Assembly (NCBI GenBank): GCA_945919165.1
Contig: CAMEIZ010000053.1
Span: 1-11,077 of the forward strand
From: an uncultured Traorella sp.
GTDB taxonomy: Bacteria; Bacillota_I; Bacilli_A; Erysipelotrichales; Erysipelotrichaceae
DNA: 11,077 nt
Reading direction: 5' to 3'
Every line of letters begins with the position of its first letter. Within the stretch, counting starts at the first letter, position 1. This document shows, in pieces, positions 7,405-11,077 of the stretch. The notes below the pieces were generated by a model, which had not been told where the DNA came from, did no database searches, and saw nothing but the letters and a program-made list of their open reading frames with translations. The translations under genes were made by a program, and so were the position numbers.

Positions 7405-7671
7405 ATGATTACAAAAGAAGAAAAGACAAGAATTATGAAAGAATTTGCAACTCATGAAGGAGATACAGGAAGTCCTGAAGTGCAGGTTGCCGTGCTGACT
7501 GCTAACATCAACAACTTGACTGAGCATATGAAACAGCACAAACATGACTACCATTCACAAAGAGGTCTTTTACAGATGGTTGGTCATCGTCGTAATTTGC
7601 TTTCTTATTTGAAAAACAAGGATTTAGATCGTTATAAAGTATTAATTGAACGTTTAAACCTGAGAAAGTAA
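7405..7671 (+). CDS. rpsO: 30S ribosomal protein S15
   Basis: S15 binds the three-way junction of the central domain of 16S rRNA early in 30S assembly and forms a bridge to the 50S subunit. The 88-residue product has the family length. Family blocks are evident: HEGDTGSPEVQVAVLT near residues 17-32, INNLTEHMKQHKHDYHSQRGL (the RNA-binding His/Asp and 'S-x-RGL' region) near 34-54, and VGHRRNLLSYLK near 58-69. It has its own promoter, a structured leader and a strong terminator, so it is probably mostly monocistronic. It precedes pnp, the same order as in B. subtilis and E. coli. Confidence 0.98.
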   Translation: MITKEEKTRIMKEFATHEGDTGSPEVQVAVLTANINNLTEHMKQHKHDYHSQRGLLQMVGHRRNLLSYLKNKDLDRYKVLIERLNLRK

Positions 7672-7675
7672 TCTT

Positions 7676-7709
7676 AAGACATCGAAAGATGTCTTTTATT
7701 TTTTTTTAT
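7676..7709 (+). terminator. Intrinsic terminator after rpsO
   Basis: AAGACATC (7676-7683) pairs perfectly with GATGTCTT (7688-7695) around a GAAA tetraloop, followed by a T-rich run with nine consecutive T at 7699-7707. It begins 4 nt after the rpsO stop and separates rpsO from pnp. Confidence 0.93.
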
Positions 7710-7712
7710 TGT

Positions 7713-7740
7713 TTGAAAAGCCCATAAAATGTGTTAAGAT
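7713..7740 (+). promoter_or_regulatory. pnp promoter, sigma-A type with extended -10
   Basis: TTGAAA (7713-7718, 5/6) and TAAGAT (7735-7740) are spaced by 16 nt, with TG one base before the -10 (7732-7733). Transcription would start near 7747, leaving a leader of about 21 nt that carries the ribosome binding site AAGAGGTGA (7755-7763). Confidence 0.65.
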
Positions 7741-7767
7741 AGACAAGGAAAATTAAGAGGTGAAAAA

Positions 7768-9921
7768 ATGGCTAAACATGTGTATAGTTTAGATTTCTGT
7801 GGTCGGGTGATCACAGTTGAAACAGGTGAAGTTGCCAAACAGGCAGGTGGATCTGTTTTAGTTCGTTATGACGATACTGTTGTATTGTCTACTGCTACTG
7901 CTAGTAAGCAGGCAAAAGAGGGAATTGACTTTTTCCCTTTAACAGTTACTTTTGAAGAAAAACTGTATTCAGTCGGAAAGATTCCAGGCGGATTTTTGAG
8001 AAGAGAAGGAAGACCAAGTGAACATGCGACTTTAACAGCTCGTATGATTGATCGTCCAATTCGTCCATTATTTGCGGAAGGATTCAGAAATGAAGTTCAA
8101 GTTGTCAATACTGTCTTATCTGTTGATACAGATGTAACACCTGAAATGACGGCAATGTTTGGAGCTTCTTTGGCTTTGTGTGTCAGTGATATTCCATTCA
8201 ATGGTCCAATTGCCGGTGTTTATGTAGGATATGTTGACGGTGAATACATAATTAATCCAACAGTAGAAGAAATGGAAAAGAGCCGTATTTCTTTAGCTGT
8301 TGCAGGTACAAAGGATGCAATTAACATGGTTGAAAGCAGTGCCAGCGAAGTCAGTGAAGAAGAAATGCTGGAAGCCATCATGTTTGGACATGAATACATT
8401 AAGAAATTATGTGAATTCCAGTTGGAAATCATGAAGGACTGTGGTAAAGAAAAACGTGAAGTTGTTCTTTATGAAATTGATGAAAACCTGAATCATGAGG
8501 TACGTGACTATATTCAGGAAAGAATGGTTGAAGCTGTTCGTATTCATGAAAAACTGGAACGTTATGGAAAAATTGATGATCTTGAAGCTGAAACAATCGA
8601 ATTGTTTGAAAATCGTGAATATGAAGACGAAAAGATTAAACAAAATGTTTTGAAACAAGTACATGAGATTTGTCATAATATAGTAGTTGAAGAAGTTCGA
8701 CGACTGATTACGGTTGACAAGATTCGTCCAGACGGAAGAAAAATTGATGAAGTTCGTCCTTTGAATTCACAGGTTGACCTGTTGCCTAGAGTTCATGGTA
8801 GTGCTTTATTCACTCGTGGAGAGACTCAGGTACTTTCAGTATGTACATTAGGTGCAGTTAATGATAATCAGATTGTCGATGATTTAACTGAGGTTGAAAC
8901 AAAACGTTTTATGCATCACTATAACTTCCCTCCGTATTCAGTAGGAGAAGTAGGAAGAATGGGATCTCCGGGAAGAAGAGAAATCGGACATGGTGCATTA
9001 GGTGAAAAGGCATTGAGTCAGGTATTGCCTTCACTTGAAGAATTCCCATATACGATTCGTGTTGTTGCTGAAGTATTAGAATCAAATGGATCAAGTTCAC
9101 AGGCATCAATTTGTGCAGGCACCATGGCGTTGATGGCAGCCGGTGTTCCTATCAAAGCCCCTGTTGCTGGAATTGCAATGGGACTTGTGAAAGAAAAAGA
9201 AAACTATACGATTTTAACGGATATCCAGGGAATGGAAGATCATTACGGTGATATGGATTTCAAGGTTGCGGGAACGAAGAATGGTATTACAGCTCTTCAG
9301 ATGGATATTAAAATTGACGGAATTACTCGTGAGATTTTAACTGAAGCATTAGCTCAGGCTCATCAGGGAAGAGAAGTCATCATGGAAAATATGATGAGTG
9401 CAATCAGTGAACCAAGAAAAGAAGTCAGCCGTTATGCTCCAAAGATTTATCAAATGATGATTTCACCAGAGAAGATTCGTGATGTGATTGGTCCTAGCGG
9501 TAAGATGATTAATCAGATTATTGCAGCCTGTGACGATGTTAAGATTGATATTGATGATGATGGACATGTAGTTATTTACCATATGGATATGGAACCGTTG
9601 AAAAAAGCTGCCGATATGATTTACAATATCACGCGTGAAGCTAAAGTCGGTGATATTTATGATGGAAAAGTTGTGCGACTGGAAAAATTCGGTGCTTTTG
9701 TAGAATTGTTCCCTGGATGTGACGGATTACTTCATGTATCAAAGATTTCACATGAACGTGTGGAAAAACCGGAAGATGTTTTAAAGATTGGTGATATTGT
9801 TAAGGTTAAAGTAATGGAGATTGATGATAAAGGTAGAGTCAATGTATCTAGAAAAGCCTTGCTTGAAAAACCTAAGCATGAAAAGAAAGAAATGAAGAAT
9901 GAGGAAAAAGCTGCGCAGTAA
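7768..9921 (+). CDS. pnp: Polynucleotide phosphorylase (PNPase)
   Basis: This is a 3'-5' phosphorolytic exoribonuclease, a trimer that degrades mRNA to nucleoside diphosphates and can also add tails. The 717-residue protein has the full domain set: a first RNase PH-like domain (about 1-220, with FRNEVQVVNTVLSVD), an alpha-helical linker domain (about 225-315), the catalytic RNase PH-like domain from about 320 (RPDGRKIDEVRPL), a KH domain (about 560-620, GxxG loop GPSGK at 575-579) and an S1 domain (about 628-700). Active-site residues are intact: the phosphate-binding SNGSSS segment, and Asp491 and Asp497 in EDHYGDMDFKVAG, equivalent to E. coli Asp486 and Asp492. The tail after S1 is short and rich in Lys and Glu. 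Start ATG 7768 is supported by a good ribosome binding site and by the MAKHVYSLDFCGR start. Confidence 0.98.
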   Translation: MAKHVYSLDFCGRVITVETGEVAKQAGGSVLVRYDDTVVLSTATASKQAKEGIDFFPLTVTFEEKLYSVGKIPGGFLRREGRPSEHATLTARMIDRPIRPLFAEGFRNEVQVVNTVLSVDTDVTPEMTAMFGASLALCVSDIPFNGPIAGVYVGYVDGEYIINPTVEEMEKSRISLAVAGTKDAINMVESSASEVSEEEMLEAIMFGHEYIKKLCEFQLEIMKDCGKEKREVVLYEIDENLNHEVRDYIQERMVEAVRIHEKLERYGKIDDLEAETIELFENREYEDEKIKQNVLKQVHEICHNIVVEEVRRLITVDKIRPDGRKIDEVRPLNSQVDLLPRVHGSALFTRGETQVLSVCTLGAVNDNQIVDDLTEVETKRFMHHYNFPPYSVGEVGRMGSPGRREIGHGALGEKALSQVLPSLEEFPYTIRVVAEVLESNGSSSQASICAGTMALMAAGVPIKAPVAGIAMGLVKEKENYTILTDIQGMEDHYGDMDFKVAGTKNGITALQMDIKIDGITREILTEALAQAHQGREVIMENMMSAISEPRKEVSRYAPKIYQMMISPEKIRDVIGPSGKMINQIIAACDDVKIDIDDDGHVVIYHMDMEPLKKAADMIYNITREAKVGDIYDGKVVRLEKFGAFVELFPGCDGLLHVSKISHERVEKPEDVLKIGDIVKVKVMEIDDKGRVNVSRKALLEKPKHEKKEMKNEEKAAQ

Positions 9922-9931
9922 GCAGCTTTTT
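9905..9931 (+). terminator. Probable intrinsic terminator overlapping the end of pnp
   Basis: AAAAAGCTGC (9905-9914) pairs perfectly with GCAGCTTTTT (9922-9931). The 7-nt loop GCAGTAA carries the pnp stop codon (9919-9921). The T run is only five bases and belongs to the stem, so it may be a weak or partial terminator; it could also act as an mRNA 3'-end stabiliser. Confidence 0.6.
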
Positions 9932-10002
9932 GCTTGAAGAATGGAATGCTTCTTTTCTTTCGTTTGATAATGAGTTAAAATAACAATGCTGTCTATACTA
10001 AC

Positions 10003-10010
10003 AAAGGAGG
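10003..10010 (+). promoter_or_regulatory. Ribosome binding site of the YfmF-like gene
   Basis: AAAGGAGG, a near-perfect Shine-Dalgarno, lies 5 nt before ATG 10016 and decides the start of the gene that runs off the window. Confidence 0.9.
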
Positions 10011-10015
10011 TTATC

Positions 10016-11077
10016 ATGAAAAAAACAATAAAAAATGGTGTTTCAATCCATTGTATTCATAGTGATAAATTTAAAGATATTTGTATTTCATTCAATTTCT
10101 TTTCTTCGATTCATGAAAAAAGTGCAACTGAAAGAGCCCTTCTTTCCATGATGATGAGTGAGAGCTGTGCTTTATATAATTCAAAAAAGAAAATGAGTGA
10201 AGCTTTGGATTATTTATATGGATGTACATTAGGAAGCAGGGTTATTTCTTATGGCCAATTGCATTGCTTGGAAATACGTTCGAAAATTGTGAATCCTTCT
10301 TATATCAGAAAAAATCAAAATCTTTTGAATGATTGGATCAATCTGCTCTGTGAAGTTCTTTTTTCGCCTTATATGATACATGATCAGTTTTCAATAGATT
10401 TGTTTGAAGAGAATAAGCGTATTCTTCAGGATAAAATAGTAAGAAAAATGGATGATCCTCAAAGTTATACATTACGAAAAGCTTTAAAACTGGCGGGTCA
10501 GGGACAGCCTCTTGGAATATTTTCAAATGGTGATGCTGAATGTCTTAAAAATCTAACTGTTGAAGATGTTACCCGGCAATATCATCAAATGATTGATCAT
10601 GATCGTATTGAAATACTTGTCTGCGGAGATTTTGATGAGCAGAATATGATGACAATGTTAAGCAATAAATTGAAGTTTTCTGATCGCTTGGTAAACAATG
10701 AAAGTTATTATCAACTGCATTTTTCCAATTATGAAGAAATCAGAGAAGAAAAACTTCAGTCTCAAAGCAATATAGCTTTAATTTGTGCTACAAACACTTC
10801 ACTGATGGATTCAGATTATCCGGCCTTAAAAGTAGCTAATGGTTTATTTGGACAATTGCCTTGCAGTTATCTGTTTCAAGTTGTTCGTGAACAGCATTCT
10901 CTTTGTTACAGTATTTTTTCTTCTTTAATCTCTTATGACGGTGCTTTAGTGATCAGCACTGGTGTTGAAAAAGAAAACATTGATCAGGCTTTATCTTTAA
11001 TCAAAAAACAGCTGATTCGCTGTCAAAAAGGTGATATTTCTCAAGAATTGTTAGAGACAACCAAAAAGATGCTATGC
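10016..11077 (+). CDS. yfmF: M16-like protein, YfmF type, non-catalytic (3' end outside window)
   Basis: The frame opens at ATG 10016 and stays open for 354 codons to the window edge; family members are about 420-430 residues, so roughly 70 are missing. It resembles the M16 (insulinase/processing peptidase) fold: an N-terminal half with SATERALLSMM (36-46), the YLYGCTLGS block (67-74), an ENKRILQDKI segment (132-141) and a DRIEILVCGDF strand (196-206), then the C-terminal-half motif GLFGQLPCSYLFQVVRE (276-292) with the conserved Leu-Cys-Tyr-Ser after it. The zinc motif HxxEH, expected around residues 35-50, is absent, so it should be proteolytically inactive. In B. subtilis, YfmF works with YfmH and has been linked to 5-aminopentanol modification of elongation factor EF-P. 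I expect the HxxEH-bearing partner just downstream. B. subtilis carries a different M16 gene (mlpA/ymxG) near pnp; the missing HxxEH and overall pattern favour YfmF here. A weak -10 candidate, TAAAAT, lies at 9976-9981. Confidence 0.8.
   Translation, partial: MKKTIKNGVSIHCIHSDKFKDICISFNFFSSIHEKSATERALLSMMMSESCALYNSKKKMSEALDYLYGCTLGSRVISYGQLHCLEIRSKIVNPSYIRKNQNLLNDWINLLCEVLFSPYMIHDQFSIDLFEENKRILQDKIVRKMDDPQSYTLRKALKLAGQGQPLGIFSNGDAECLKNLTVEDVTRQYHQMIDHDRIEILVCGDFDEQNMMTMLSNKLKFSDRLVNNESYYQLHFSNYEEIREEKLQSQSNIALICATNTSLMDSDYPALKVANGLFGQLPCSYLFQVVREQHSLCYSIFSSLISYDGALVISTGVEKENIDQALSLIKKQLIRCQKGDISQELLETTKKMLC

Noticed and set aside
9964..9999. Promoter pair TTGATA (9964-9969) and TATACT (9994-9999) before the YfmF-like gene
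   Set aside because: The spacing of 24 nt is too long for a sigma-A promoter; TAAAAT at 9976-9981 is an alternative but has no good -35.
1..11077. Mobile elements, CRISPR arrays, tRNA/rRNA genes, toxin-antitoxin or defence systems
   Set aside because: Nothing supporting any of these was seen; genes are co-directional, closely spaced core functions with uniform base composition by eye.

Overview
The window comes from an AT-rich, Gram-positive (Bacillota) chromosome. TGA is used as a stop (for example at 3441-3443 and 3846-3848) and Trp is TGG, so the code is standard and a Mollicute is unlikely. Base composition, gene order (rpsO-pnp followed by an M16-type gene) and protein style suggest an Erysipelotrichia-like gut Firmicute. 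That placement is inference, because no 16S or other marker was compared. Every gene lies on the + strand.

Layout: (1) 1-3443 is the end of an operon holding a MoxR-type AAA+ ATPase (its start is cut off by the window), a DUF58 membrane protein and a membrane transglutaminase-like protein. The genes overlap by 14 and 8 nt, so they are probably translationally coupled. (2) 3492-3848 is a small unrecognised gene with no Shine-Dalgarno sequence. (3) 3892-5094 is pepT (tripeptidase) with its own sigma-A-type promoter, whose -35 lies in the end of the small gene. (4) 5148-7289 is tex, an S1-domain nucleic-acid-binding protein. (5) 7405-7671 is rpsO (ribosomal protein S15), behind a strong-looking promoter and a 74-nt leader that can be drawn as a three-way junction or as a helix hiding the ribosome binding site. 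A textbook terminator follows. (6) 7768-9921 is pnp (polynucleotide phosphorylase), with a probable terminator whose loop contains the stop codon. (7) 10016 to the window end is an M16-like protein of the YfmF type, truncated by the window edge, without the zinc motif HxxEH.

Functionally the right half is translation and RNA metabolism (S15, PNPase, Tex, and YfmF, which is linked to EF-P modification in Bacillus subtilis). The left half is a MoxR/DUF58/transglutaminase module whose role in Firmicutes is not established, followed by a peptidase. I see no mobile elements, CRISPR arrays, tRNA or rRNA genes, or defence cassette, and no intergenic gap above about 100 bases. This is mostly ordinary core genome. 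The best candidates for new biology are the rpsO leader, the small orphan gene and the MoxR-DUF58-transglutaminase module.
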